A DNA stretch of 64,000 nt from Ursus arctos (lineage: Eukaryota > Chordata > Mammalia > Carnivora > Ursidae), in the NCBI RefSeq assembly GCF_023065955.2, contig NW_026622985.1:69429931-69493930 (forward strand), read 5' to 3'. A model generated the notes under the pieces. The model ran no database searches and had not been told where the DNA came from. It saw nothing but the letters and a program-made list of their open reading frames with translations. Every line of letters begins with the position of its first letter. Positions within the stretch are counted from its first letter, which is position 1. The position numbers and the translations under genes were made by a program. Below, in pieces: positions 47,153-58,518 of this stretch.

Positions 47153-50100
47153 CCCCTCTAACTTGTCCTTGATTTTCAGACATCTCTGACACCCAGCAAA
47201 ACACACAAGAGAACCAAGAGAGATAAGTCTTAATTGTGATTCTGTTAACACTCCAGAAAAAGTGACTAACAAAAAGTCAGGGAAAGGGGAAGGAACAAGT
47301 TTATTGGAAGGAGCAGAAATTCTATAGGGAAAGGCCATTGCTCTGGGTAGGAAGATGGGCACATTTCATCCCACAGTTCAACTCTCTAAGATGGGTATCC
47401 ACTGTGAGGGAGGGAGGGCTGAAGGTCAGTGGCTCTGGTTGGAAGGAGAGCCTAAAACTCAGTATCTGGAGCAGAATCTGCTCCCGCAATGTGCTAAGGC
47501 ATGGAAAGCCAACGGTGAAAGCCAAGTAGAGGGGCATAGAGTATTTCTGTGACATGGCAACAATGTTGCCAACCCAGAATAGTTTGCAACTGTTAGGACC
47601 ACCTCAGTCCACTGAGAGACCAATCAACTAAGGGAAACTGACAATTGTTGGGTTAAAAAGTGAACACAAAAGCCAAACAATCATGACACTAGGAATAACC
47701 ATCCAGGAAGCCACATTTCAGGGCCAAGGAGTTAAAAATCATCCTGAATAGACCCATTGTCTTAAAAAGTTGAAAAAAGTCTAAAAAGGGAATTAGGAAA
47801 GTGAATTTCTGGGGGAAAGAAGGCACAGCAGGGAAAATCAGCCTTTTTCTTATCTCTCGCCACCTGAAACTGTGTCATAAATCTTGACCAGAAATGGCAC
47901 TAGATGACATCTGAATGCTTTTAAAACCTGCCATTTCTGAAGGTTCGTGCTCTACCCTCCCCGGATGATCTCTGCTATCTGAAATAATAAACAGTTGTTG
48001 GGTGGCACCCACAAGCCAGTGGCCTGATCAGACTATTAACATGCACCGTCCCTGCACCTCTCAACTCACACTATCTGCTGAACCCTACGATGGACAATCT
48101 GAGCTTTAGTCTAGAAATCAGCTACCTCTGTATCCACTTGATGACTAATGATGCAGGGCCCCTTGTTTATTTGCTTTCTCTGTAATCTGATCCTGTTTTT
48201 CGGTGCCCCTTTCTAGGTCTGATATAGAACTAATTGTTGGCAGATGTGGCCAGTATTTTGAGCCAAGATATAGTATTTGTTTGCACTGTCTGAGTTTTCA
48301 GCCTTAACCAATGTCAGGTCATTGCAGCTGGTTTCTATCAAGTCTCTGTATACCAGAGACCATCCACCTGACAAAACAAGATCTGCTCATGCGACCTTCG
48401 TTCAAAAGCCTTTAATATGGGAATTCCACCAAAGTCATAGGGAAATTTTGATGGAAATTCCTAATCAAATTAATGAGCAGCTTAATTTAATTTTTATTTA
48501 CATGTAAATGGCCATTTTATAACATAGAGGTAACACATGTTCTTTAAAATCAAATTCATTAAAATTTATGATTTTAGCTCATCATGAACTTTAATTTTAG
48601 GCTTAAAAATGATGTTAAAACCTTATCCTCTATATAGGCATCACTCGTAAAACAAAGCTTACAAATTGCTTTTTAGCTTTCACGAAAGAGAGTGATCTCA
48701 CAGTCAAAACTACAGTAAACAGCGTGAGTTGGATCCAGCACACTAATTTTGCATTAAAATTCCTTTCTTTACTGACAGGCCTTCACTTTCCCTCTACATG
48801 CCAGAATCAGTATGGTGAATTATTTTCATGACCTTCCTCGTTGTTTTAAATAAATAAAAGATTAGCATTTCAGCCACCCTGTTTACATTAAACTACAAAT
48901 TCCATAAGCCACAGTAGTGTTTGTGTTTTCAACTTTCCTGCATTTTTTTTTATGGGTGCATGAGTTCATTTGATTTGTTTCAACTACCCCAAATATTTTA
49001 AGAGTACTGCACTGTGGAGAAGTATTTATTTGAAGTAGCTGTGGATAATTTGCAAACTCTATGATAATACAGTGGTCTTTATTAATGAAACAGAAAGGCT
49101 TTTATTCTGTAGTCTCCCTGACGTTGCAGGAAATAAAAGCTCAGAGACCTAAGCTTTTATTAAAATGATTTTAGTTTTGATTTCTATCTACTCCTTGGGC
49201 CGTAATGCCTCCAAAATAATGTGATTCAAAGGCAGTTTTACCTATTTTTATGCTATCTGTGCAGTTACGAGATACTTTTTACAGTGCTGGGGAATGAAAG
49301 TTGTCCGAATCGGAAAGCCTTACTAAACAATACCTAAAAAGGGCATATGGTTAGAAAAGCACAAAAATAAAAGGAATCTCACCTTCGGTTTTGGCAAATG
49401 TTGAAAATAAATTTATTTGGGAAAGTTTAAAATACTTGACAATACCAAATATAAGGTATGCATGCAATAAGGCAACTCCCCAGTTTTCCAATGAGAAACC
49501 AAGGAAAGATTTTTTTCCTCATAAATTTGAATAATACTTATGGATGCAGGTGTTGTAGTCAAATGCCTACTTACCATATTTAAAATAATTACATATAGTT
49601 AAACATTATATAAATTAAGGGAGTAATTATGAATATTGCTATATTCCACTCTAATTTCATACAAATTTTTTTTTTTTTCCAATTCTACATGTACATCTTT
49701 GACCTCAGATTCCTGGCCATCACTAGAGAAAGTTGTAAAGTTTTTAAACAAATTTTTCCAGGAATATAATTTTTATATTCATTTACAACTGTTTATAATA
49801 CAGCACTTTTTAAATTATTGTATGAACTGTCCCTGGAAAGTACATCCCAAAAGATAACCCCTGCACTTAACATTAGGACATAATCCTCATTGTTGTTTTG
49901 ATTTCCAAATCATAAAGTACAATGTTATTTTTTAATCAAATCAACACTTACTGAGGAATAAAGCTCTTAAATTTCTGTTTCTTCTTTTATAACAATCCTA
50001 TCATTTAACACCTAAGGTCATGCAAAACTAGCACTGATCCTAAAATTAATAAAGTGACTTGCCAAACAGAATGTTGGTGTTCAAAATAACTGGGAAAGCC

Positions 50101-50589
50101 CCTATAATGTGAGATTTTGTAAGTATTCTAATGCAAATCAATGAATTCTCTCCTTTTAAAAGATAATGGGGGGATGAGACTCTTTTCTTATATTCAGGCA
50201 TACACAGTGCATTCTGCCTTTAAATCACTTCATTATCCAAGTATTATTTTAGCTTCCTAGTTACTGACAAGGTGAGTTACTTCAAATTTTGTTTAAATTT
50301 TATGTATCTATGTACTAAATAAGCAATACATTCTTATATTCAATATTCAATAGGTATTAAAGACATGTGGTGAAAAGTCTCCTCTTATTCCAGCTGCCTC
50401 TTTATTCAGCTCCCTGTCCTGAAAGCAGCCAAGGCTATTAAGGTTTGTGTTATTTTATGCATATATGAACCAATATGTATGTATATTATTTTCTGTCCTT
50501 TTAAATAATAATTGTCACAGTTTGTGCATAATAGTCTATACCTTACTTTTTTACTGGATGTTGTATTTTGGAAATAATTCGATTTTATA
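47153..50589. other. Long unique or unassigned block
   Basis: No gene. The part at 47280-48240 is GC-richer and may hold old LTR material that I cannot place; its overlapping 60-77 codon frames on both strands share no coding signal. The part at 48500-49250 is repeat-free AT-rich DNA of enhancer-like look. Confidence 0.4.
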
Positions 50590-50603
50590 GGTTGTTTCTA
50601 AAA

Positions 50604-50814
50604 ACTTTTTTTTTGAGATTTATTTATTTGAAAGAAAGAGAGAGGGAACATGCAAATGGGGTGAGGGGCAGAGGAAGAGGGAGCAGGAGAGAAGCAGACT
50701 CCCTGCTGATAGGTGAGAGGCTGATGCGGGACTCAATTTCAGGACCCAGAGAAAATGACCTGAGCTGAAATCAAGAGTCAGTAGCTTAACCCACTGAACC
50801 ACCCAGGAGCCCCT
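50604..50814 (-). mobile_element. Can-SINE, antisense
   Basis: Poly-T left, diverged body, head ending 'ccacccaggagcccc'. 14-bp TSD with one mismatch: ggttgtttctaaaa (50590-50603) and ggttatttctaaaa (50815-50828). Confidence 0.94.
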
Positions 50815-50854
50815 GGTTATTTCTAAAATCTTGCTCTTACTAATGATATTGCTA

Positions 50855-51067
50855 ATGGGGCACCTGGGTGTCTCAGTCAGTTAAGTCTCCAGCTCTTGGT
50901 TTTGACTCAAGTCATGATCTCAGGGTCATGAGATCCAGCCGGGCACTGGGCTCCACACTCTGTGGAGTATGCTTGAGATTCTCTCTCTCACCCTCCCCCC
51001 TCAGCCCCTTCTTATGCCCCCCCCTTTCTCTCTCTCTCTCTCAAATAAATAAATAAATCTCAAAAAA
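50855..51067 (+). mobile_element. Can-SINE, sense
   Basis: Head 'ggggcacctgggtgtctcag' at 50857, CT-rich region, AAATAAAT tail. Perfect TSD aatgatattgcta at 50842-50854 and atgatattgcta at 51068-51079. It stands head-to-head with the SINE just upstream. Confidence 0.95.
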
Positions 51068-51079
51068 ATGATATTGCTA

Positions 51080-51979
51080 CTAAAATAAGGGACAATAATC
51101 TTTTACATATGACAATGTGAAGATAAGTGTGTATACCTGTAGCAGAAATTCTTAAAGGTCAAAATCCTGAGTCCCAAGGTAAGAACATTTAAAACTTTGA
51201 TAGAAATTGCCATAATGTCTTCCCAATAAAGGTTCTTCCCAATAAACATTCCCATCAACAATTTTAGTGCATTTCCCCTCTCCATAGTAGAGTTAGTTCC
51301 TAAAGGATTAAGTGGTAGCCACTACTTTATTAATTAAATTAAAGATAGTCAAATCACAGAGGTGAAATTGGAATAAAGTAACCAGAAAAAAACACTACTT
51401 CTCTGAATTTTTAATGGTAAAAAAAAAAAAAGGTAGAAATGATAAAACAGCCATAAGATGGTCAAGGGGTGCAATGAGCTTTGGTCAGTAAATTTTAGAT
51501 CAATAATTTACATGTAGGGAGAAATAGCACTGAAAATATGAGTCAGGAAGGGTTGAAGTATCACAGGTTGATAACCAACAAAGTCCAGATTTCAAATATT
51601 ACTTAATCATTCAGGATTATTTTAGAGTTTTCAAGTAGGTGACATCATGTTTTATCAATTATATAATTTCTTACGGGCTTACCAAAACAACATCTCAGTG
51701 ACTAAAGATTCAAGTTGGCTAATAACATGAAAAAAAATGGAAACATCATTAATTGGAAGACTCTTTACATCATCAGTTTTACTGTTACAATTCCTGCTGC
51801 TAAAGGTAACCTGTTGGAATATCTACAAGTGTTATAGGTTTTCTTAATGTAGTTTAATGTCACAGTCCATATATTATTATATATTGATAACTGCAATCAA
51901 GTAATAGAAACTTACACAACTACTTACTGTTTTCCCCCCAAGGAAAATATAAATTAAGTTCTAAACAATTAATTTTTTA
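51080..51979. other. Unique DNA
   Basis: No gene. Poly-A at 51420-51432. Confidence 0.45.
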
Positions 51980-51991
51980 AATAATTCTTTT

Positions 51992-52190
51992 TTTATAAAA
52001 TTTATTTATTTATTTGAGAGAGAGAGAGAGTGGGGGCTGGGCAGAGGGAGATGGAGAGAAGGAATCTCCAGCAGGCTCCCCACCAAGTGTGGAGCCTGAC
52101 ACAGGGCTCAGTCTCACAACCCTGGGATCATGACCTGAGCCAAAATCAAGAGTTGGACACTCAACTGGCTGAGCCATCCAGGTGCCCCCA
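51992..52190 (-). mobile_element. Can-SINE, antisense
   Basis: AT tail left, diverged body, head ending 'ccatccaggtgccccc'. It is followed by a second, head-only copy; the pair together is flanked by aataattctttt (51980-51991 and 52302-52313). Confidence 0.9.
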
Positions 52191-52206
52191 AATTTACCAT
52201 CTTTAC

Positions 52207-52300
52207 TATTTTTTTTTTCAATGCAGGGCTTGAACTCATGACCTGAGATCAAGACCTTAGCTGAGACCATGAGTTGGACACTTAACCAACAGGTGCCCCC
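52207..52300 (-). mobile_element. Head-only Can-SINE fragment, antisense
   Basis: Poly-T (52209-52218) followed directly by the tRNA-related head only (about 80 bases), ending 'caacaggtgccccc'. The 3' half of the SINE is missing. Confidence 0.75.
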
Positions 52301-52313
52301 TAATAATTCTTTT

Positions 52314-52803
52314 GTTCTGAATACTTCTTTAGCTCCATATGGAACAATAATGTTTGTTGAATATGAATAAGATATATTTGTTGATTCAGTGAATAAATTT
52401 GAACCAACATTTGGTCAGTTAAGTCTGTCAGTATACACAAAACTGTTTATAAGAGTTTATTCTAAGATGTTTCTCTAGTCAAATTGGTCTATACATATGG
52501 AAAAAATGCAGAAAAGGGAATAAGTATGCAGTTTACATGCTGAATAATTAGTTAATTGTCTTATCAGCCCTTATCCAGTTAGTGTAATGAAGATACTATT
52601 TTCAAAACATGTACACTTTGAAATCAGATCTTCTTCTTCTTATAATGGTAATAAATGGTCACTGCAGATATTTTAAGAAACATAGACATGAACAAAGACA
52701 GTATAAATCCCATGCAACCCTACTCATCCCAGCCGCTACTGAGCAGTCTGTGAATATCGTGGTATATCTCTAGGCTTCCACTGTCTGAAAGCTCATGCTG
52801 TAC
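52314..52803. other. Unassigned DNA
   Basis: No gene. The last 30-40 bases may belong to the inverted repeat, at low similarity. Confidence 0.4.
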
Positions 52804-52949
52804 CACCAGGTACCTACTCTGAATCTCATAGCTCCTCCCACCAGTGAGAGGGATTTGAGTTTGTGTCCAAAACATTTGAGTGGGCTGCAGGCTACATCCT
52901 TCCTTCTGGTCCAGGACCCGTTGTGGCTGGACCTCCTGACATAGTCCCT
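52804..52949 (+). repeat. Left arm of a long inverted repeat
   Basis: The segment matches the complement of 54196-54342 at roughly 80 percent by hand alignment. The best block reads 'tttgagtgggctgcagg' and, after a few mismatches, 'catccttccttctggtcc'. Both arms give a shared reading (FEWAAG.ILPSGPGP) in frames that face each other. Family unknown; LTR or DNA transposon origin possible. Confidence 0.85.
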
Positions 52950-54195
52950 GGTTGTGAGTCTATTCCAATTGTCTGCTGGAGCTATAGATTCTTCAGCTGG
53001 GCCTCAGGCCCTTGCCATTTCCCTAAGTTTTGGGTCTGGAGCCCATCTTTAAAATCCTTCACATAACCTTGCATGGACATCATTGTTCTGTGACTAGTTC
53101 ACTCACCTGATGTTGAGACTTCTTGCTATTGCCTAGAAATCACACACCATGCCTTACCAGCTGATCTTGGATTGCCAAGACTCTTTGATATGAGCCTACT
53201 TTGAACTTGAACTTTTTTGCATTAATTTTGAATTGTGATATGAACTTTCTCAACCTTTTGTGTTTGTTGGATTTCCCCCAGTGCCTGGTCTTAAGAGCCT
53301 TATACAACTTCCATTTGGATAGGATCTTTTTAAGAAGCATGGTGAGCATGGCGGCAAAAAGTACAAGTAAGCATCAAGGTCCCTGCCTAGATATTTATAG
53401 CTGTGGCCCATAGACTCCCACATTGATCAGGCATGGAATCTATCCCAGAAACTAAGCACTACCTATATGCATCCCAGGTAATCTTTTTATTCTAATGCTG
53501 GGAGCTAGTAATTCTAATTTGGGGATTACTCTGGGATATACATGGTGCAAATGCCCCCCATTCTGGAGCTATATCCCAAGGGACAATTCCAGAGTTTAGA
53601 ATCTAGCCTCCAGGGAAGTTCCTTGTTTGCAGAGGAAGTGGAGTGCCCTCTGGGCACAGTGGCATAAAACTCCTGGACTAAAGAATACACATCAGAGACC
53701 TCTGTAAATCAGAAAAACAAATTCAAGAGGACAGTTAAGGGGTTGCTAAAGTAATTCTTCAACCATTTTACTTAAAATGACATTAGCCAAAAAGTCACTG
53801 TCAGCATAGTTAGCCCATTGGGAACTGTCTTAGCCTTTGTTCTAGTTTGATCCTTAACCTTTCTTCCCTTCTTCTTCTTAGGTACCATGCTCAGTCAGAC
53901 CAACATCACTGTTCTCTGTGTTCTATCCCTGATTTTCTATTTTATCTCATTTCAACAAATTCTGTTTATTACTTTTTCTTTTGTGAGTCACCTCTGCCTA
54001 GCCACACAGCTAAAAATACATTTTCTACCTCTGGTTGCCTGGCTAAGCCAACCTAACCTACTGTTTCTGACTGTATAATTGTAACACCTACAGTGAACCT
54101 TGGCTATGCCCCTCATACCAACTCTGACTTGGCCAAAACTTCCTGGGCATTCACGGCAGTAGGGATGTATTAATAATCCTGGCTGTCTAGGGACT
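52950..54195. other. Spacer of the inverted repeat
   Basis: About 1.25 kb. The first and last 100-150 bases show weak further inverted similarity ('aagttttgg', 'gttcact'). A pyrimidine tract ending in TAG at 53865-53881 precedes an ATG (53887) with a hydrophobic 63-codon frame to 54078. No known protein recognised. Confidence 0.4.
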
Positions 54196-54342
54196 AGGGA
54201 CTAGGTCAGGAGGTCTAGCCATCAGTGGTCCTGGACCAGAAGGAAGGATGCAACCTGCAGCCCACTCAAACATTCTGGACACAAGTTCAGATCCCTGTTG
54301 CCAGTGGGAAGGAGCTACAAGGTTCAGAGTGGGTACCCAGAG
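54196..54342 (-). repeat. Right arm of a long inverted repeat
   Basis: Reverse complement partner of 52804-52949. Differences between arms are mainly transitions, as expected for old repeats. Confidence 0.85.
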
Positions 54343-54939
54343 GTAGTGTAACCTACCAATGGCAGTAAGCCTATTAGAGGGAAAATAAAATTCTGTCAAA
54401 AATCTTAGTTTTTTTAAGCTAGCATTTTGTTCGGATGATTTCTTAGTTGAAGTTTTTTCAAATTAATAATTCTCTTCGTCTACCACATTATTTTAATGCA
54501 GCAGAAGCCATAGCTGCCAGGATATGAAATAGTTACAGGAGACTAAGTTCTGCAGAAAAATCAAGTATTTTGATTGTTTTTCTTAAATATGTAGAGAATG
54601 TGGGGCTTGGACTTTAAAAAGCAAAATGTAGGGATGTTTTTATAGCAATCAATAGAAATTAAGAATTCTCAACCCTTTTCCTTCCTCTTCTCTTTGATGA
54701 AATTCTGCTGGGTTAGAGGAAGTTCCACTATGAATAAGAAGACATACTGAGCATTCGGAGGACTGACCTACTAGATAATTTTTTCCTTTGCTGTTTGGTC
54801 CAGGGTCCATAAAAAATTGATGTTCTCTTCTCAGGTAACATGCTTATTTTTATCTACATGAAACTCATTGATTTCCTTCCAATTTGGTGTTAGCCTCTTC
54901 ATTCCACTACATTTCCGATGTAACGAATATTTTCATAGG
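54343..54939. other. Unique AT-rich DNA
   Basis: Nothing recognised with confidence. Confidence 0.4.
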
Positions 54940-55370
54940 CATGGCGAGTAATCAATATAGACAAGCTCTGCTTATTGATCTGAGGAAGACCTTTGATCTG
55001 AAAAATCACCAATTATGGCTATTTAAAGTAGATTGAATTGGATAAGGTAGAACAAAAAAGAACTGGTTATCTACAGTATTCTTTAATACTTTTAAAACCT
55101 AGAAAGAAGACACAGGCCTCTTAAAGAATAAGGGTTAATTTTCATTCTTTCAATTTTAAATGAGGATTTTCCTGCACATTCTACTTTATTTCTGAATTTT
55201 TTATGGCTGTGTAATGTGATACTCTTATAAGGGACATCCCAGGTACAAGGTAATTGACGATTTGCAGTGAGTTTCTGACAACCTTCAAGTCCTAATTAAT
55301 AAAAATAGATTCAGCTTAAATATTGATATGCTAAGCATTAGTCTTATTTTAACTGAAAAAGGTGGACTCC
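54940..55370 (+). pseudogene. Decayed non-LTR reverse transcriptase, not L1 (CR1/L2/L3-like)
   Basis: The frame at 54941-55033 reads LLIDLRKTFDLKNHQLWL. This fits motif A of CR1-superfamily and related non-LTR reverse transcriptases (consensus DLxKAFDxVxHxxLL), with the catalytic aspartate in place. A second frame from 55256 contains NRFSLNIDM, like the 'NKLSLNxxKT' block downstream of the catalytic centre. The two blocks are about 100 residues apart, shorter than the usual 160-180, so some sequence has been lost. There are stops in all frames. L1-type wording is absent. It is an ancient LINE fossil; the exact clade is not resolved. Confidence 0.5.
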
Positions 55371-55734
55371 CGGTCCCAGCAAATTAAGTCTTTAATGGTA
55401 TGCAGGCTACCTGGTTGATTGATCTATTACATTTTCGAGTGGAATTTCAAGTTACTATTATTTTCAGGCTATGACCAAATTTGAATTAGAAATGAGAATG
55501 TGGGTTGTTTCTTACCTACATGAAACTAAATATTTCCAGAATACATTCTATATTATTTAATGTGCAATGGTCTATACTGCCTCTGAAGAACATGAGTCAT
55601 GAAATAAACTGAAGGGAAAAGGGTAGAGAGCCCAACGGTGTGTTTCTCTCTTTCTTTTCTCTATGTCCAGGGAGTCCTGAATTCTGGCAGAAGATCTAGA
55701 ATCCTAAAAGCTGTTTAATTTGTTTTATGGCACA
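55371..55734. other. Unique DNA
   Basis: Nothing recognised. Confidence 0.4.
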
Positions 55735-55880
55735 GGTTATGGACTGGTGAGATCTGGATCCAGATCCCAGCCAACTCCATTTGCTACCTATCTAGTCCAT
55801 TTTTCTCTAGTTTGCTTGTGCATAATAATAGGACCCACCTCATAGTTTGGGAGGCTTAAGGAAACTAATACTTAACAACA
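55735..55880 (+). mobile_element. MIR SINE, sense, 5' part of a split copy
   Basis: 'atctggatccagatcccagc' and 'ataataataggacccacctc' are the MIR head and core in sense. The end of this MIR seems to continue at 56136. Confidence 0.7.
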
Positions 55881-55904
55881 ACCCTTAATATTTATAATTC
55901 TATA

Positions 55905-56134
55905 TTTATTCAGCAATTACTATAAGGAATGCTCTGAATACTTTAAATTATTTAATCCTCCCAACAACCCTGTGAGTTACACTCTTTTTCTTCCCATTTT
56001 ATGGACAAGGAAATAGCCATAGACAATGTAAAGTTCCCTGCCAAAAGTCACAAGGTGGTAAACTATCAAGTGAGGACTCAAATACAAATAGTCTCATTTC
56101 AGAGCCTACCTTCCTGATCATTAAAACTTGCAAA
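55905..56134 (-). mobile_element. MIR SINE, antisense, inserted in the previous MIR
   Basis: 'tttaatcctcccaacaaccc' (55950-55969), 'ttttatggacaaggaaatag' (55998-56017) and 'gtcacaaggtggtaaac' (56048-56064) run in MIR antisense order. Confidence 0.75.
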
Positions 56135-56135
56135 A

Positions 56136-56190
56136 CATGTAGCACAGAAACCAGCACATAGTAAGCTCTTAATAAATGATACTGAATGCT
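56136..56190 (+). mobile_element. MIR SINE, sense, 3' part of the split copy
   Basis: 'accagcacatagtaagctct' then 'taataaatga' is the MIR 3' end in sense. Confidence 0.65.
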
Positions 56191-56415
56191 AACAAATGTA
56201 AATGATAAATTCCCCCAATTCCAGGACTCTTCTTACTTTTAGATTTAAAGAAAAGGAGTATCATCCCTAGCCTTAAAACAGTAGCTTGTTTCTGTGAGCT
56301 GGGAACCTGGAGAGCAGTCCAAAGTCTTCTCTGCTTTCAGTGCTTACTGTGGGCTAATTTATAAGTAGGGGCTCTTACCCATCTCCATCAGTATCCACCT
56401 CTTCCTTCCAGGCTT

Positions 56416-56611
56416 TTTTTTTTTTTTTAAAGATTTTATTTATTTATTTGACAGAGACAGCCAGCGAGAGAGGGAACACAAGCAGGGGGAGTGGGAGAGG
56501 AAGAATCAGGCTCCTAGCAGAGGAGCCTGATGTGGGGCTCGATCCCAGAACGCCGGGATCACGCCCTGAGCCGAAGGCAGACGCTTAACAACTGTGCCAC
56601 CCAGGAGCCCC
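56416..56611 (-). mobile_element. Young Can-SINE, antisense
   Basis: Poly-T run left, near-consensus body ('gaacgccgggatcacgccct'), head ending 'ccacccaggagcccc'. TSD tccaggctt (56407-56415) against tctaggctt (56612-56620). Confidence 0.94.
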
Positions 56612-56769
56612 TCTAGGCTTCTTTCTCCCCTAAATATCTACCTTCTTTATAATCTTTGCCTTTGGCCAGATATCAGATCATTTTTGATAAAGTGTTACAG
56701 CGCTCTGTTTATTTTTATCTCCAGCTGAATTCACTCACCTTTTTTTGGTAAACCTTGACCAAATTTCCT

Positions 56770-57260
56770 CCTGAGAGCTATCCTCTCCCCTCCTCAGGTT
56801 CTGGGCTTTCTCAGGTTGGGATGATTATCCTCCAGGCTCCAGGGGGAGCTACATGACTCATAAGAGCAGACGTGTTACTTGGGCCAAGGAGGAAGTCAGG
56901 CATTGGTATGCGAGCTAATCTCAGCCAAAGAGATGTTGTTGGGATATCCGGGAACAAATAAATTTGTTTTTCTATTCTATTGGCCTTTAAGTTGTGAGGA
57001 TGCAAAATCTGGAACTGGTGTGCCCTGTGCCACCCCCAGAGAAGAGAAGGGCTGTCCTGACACTGGAGTCAGCACAGTAGTAGGGAGAGAGAAACTGGGT
57101 CCTGGTGGTGTCATTCAAGCCCCTGCCACAGGCTATGCTTAGAGTCAGCTCTCCTATAGACATTTTCATTATGTCATCTAGCAAGTTCTCCTTTGGCTTA
57201 AGCCAGTTGGGTTAAGCTTTCTTTCACTTACAACTGAAAGAGTTTTGAGACAGTTTCTTT
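56770..57260 (+). mobile_element. Unassigned ancient interspersed repeat
   Basis: The order 'catgactcataagagcagac' (56852-56871), 'gtcctggtggtgtcattcaa' (57099-57118), 'gcttaagccagttgggttaa' (57196-57215) and 'cacttacaactgaaagagtt' (57226-57245) matches an ancient mammalian repeat I know by sight but cannot name. The 87-codon plus frame within it (56879-57142) is therefore not a gene. Confidence 0.45.
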
Positions 57261-57957
57261 ATGCTTTAACAGAATATTAAGACTCCAAAGGATGAAATTA
57301 TAATATTGGTATATGAGTTGTGGGTTTGATAGTTTTGATGGGATGCATGTTGGAGACCTATGGGAGAACTGTGTAGGTAGCAATGATAGATAATAAAATT
57401 ATTGATCCCTTTCTCCATCTTCCTTTTGGTCAGAACCATTTTTCAAGAATTTCTTCATGTCAATAAGCAGTCCTAGGGGTTTCTACAGGCCTATTGTCAT
57501 TGTTCCCCTGGGGTTAAAGTGGTAGTAAAAAGCACAATTTTATCCTCAGAGATTTTACATCTTGCTCACTCCCAGAGCTGACACTTTTAAGTGAATATCT
57601 TTCAAGTATATCAAATGTCTTTCTTGATGCTACAGGCTACACATTATCTAGAAAACCTCATGCCTTTAATCCCAGACTGTTTTCTTCCTGGCTATATCCT
57701 CTGGGCCTGGAATATGGGATAATTTAGAAATTCTATAGCTGCTTTAGGACACATATGGGCACATGCAGAAAGACAATTAAAAAAGAAAGTGAAGACCAAA
57801 AGTGAATTTACTGAGGACTGCAGAAGGAAGAGATAGGAAGAATCTAGGTTCTTACTGACAGCACTGGGCTAATAAATTATCGACCTAGCACTGCTCAACC
57901 ACTGGACTTTTGAATCTGTGAGTACAGTAGATATTTGCCTTTCCGTTTGGCTACGCG

Positions 57958-58518
57958 ATGTTTCAATCCCGTATGCAAGGACATCCTCCTCCTTGTTGGG
58001 TACAGCCAGCTGTACATCAGAAAACACAAGTTGCGAGATGCTCAGTTCCCCATTTTGACTTGCAGTTCAGGCATGGGAACACAAGCTACACACTGCCCTA
58101 CATTGTGATGGGAGCCAGTGACATGAAAAAGCAGGAACTACGAGGAAGTACATCGACTGAAGGAAAGGGGACCAGCCATGGACATCTCCACCTCGCAGAG
58201 GCCACGGGGGAGCATTGCCTGCAGCAAGTACCCTGGGTTCCGCTTTGGGGTGCTGGTGCTGACAGCTGGACTCATCTGTGGCAGGTGGTGGTATCCTCAT
58301 GGGCAGCTTTCATAGGACGATTTCAGTTTTGTCCTTGGCTGTACAAATTCCACACTTACGTCTTTGACCATCCCAGAGACTTTGAGAGCCATCCAATCAA
58401 GAATTTGTTTGCTCTTAAATCAGCTATAGTTAATTTCCTTCACCTACAACTAAGAAACTTCTGTCATACAGAGAGAGACTACATTTTAATGTTCTTCTCA
58501 AATTTTTCTTATTATTAA
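57958..58518 (+). other. 186-codon open frame of doubtful coding status
   Basis: The longest frame in the window. I recognise no family. Its first 350 bases are more GC-rich than the surroundings, and an AATAAA signal lies at 58549-58554, just after the stop. That could suit a decayed processed gene copy or a terminal exon. Against this, the protein reading (start MFQSRMQGHPPP) has no domain, signal peptide or membrane segment and unremarkable composition. A frame this long is expected roughly once in several windows of this size by chance. The plus-2 frame also has a plausible stretch (58121-58312, with NYEEVHRLKERG), so a frameshifted pseudogene is possible. I lean to non-coding. Confidence 0.15.
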
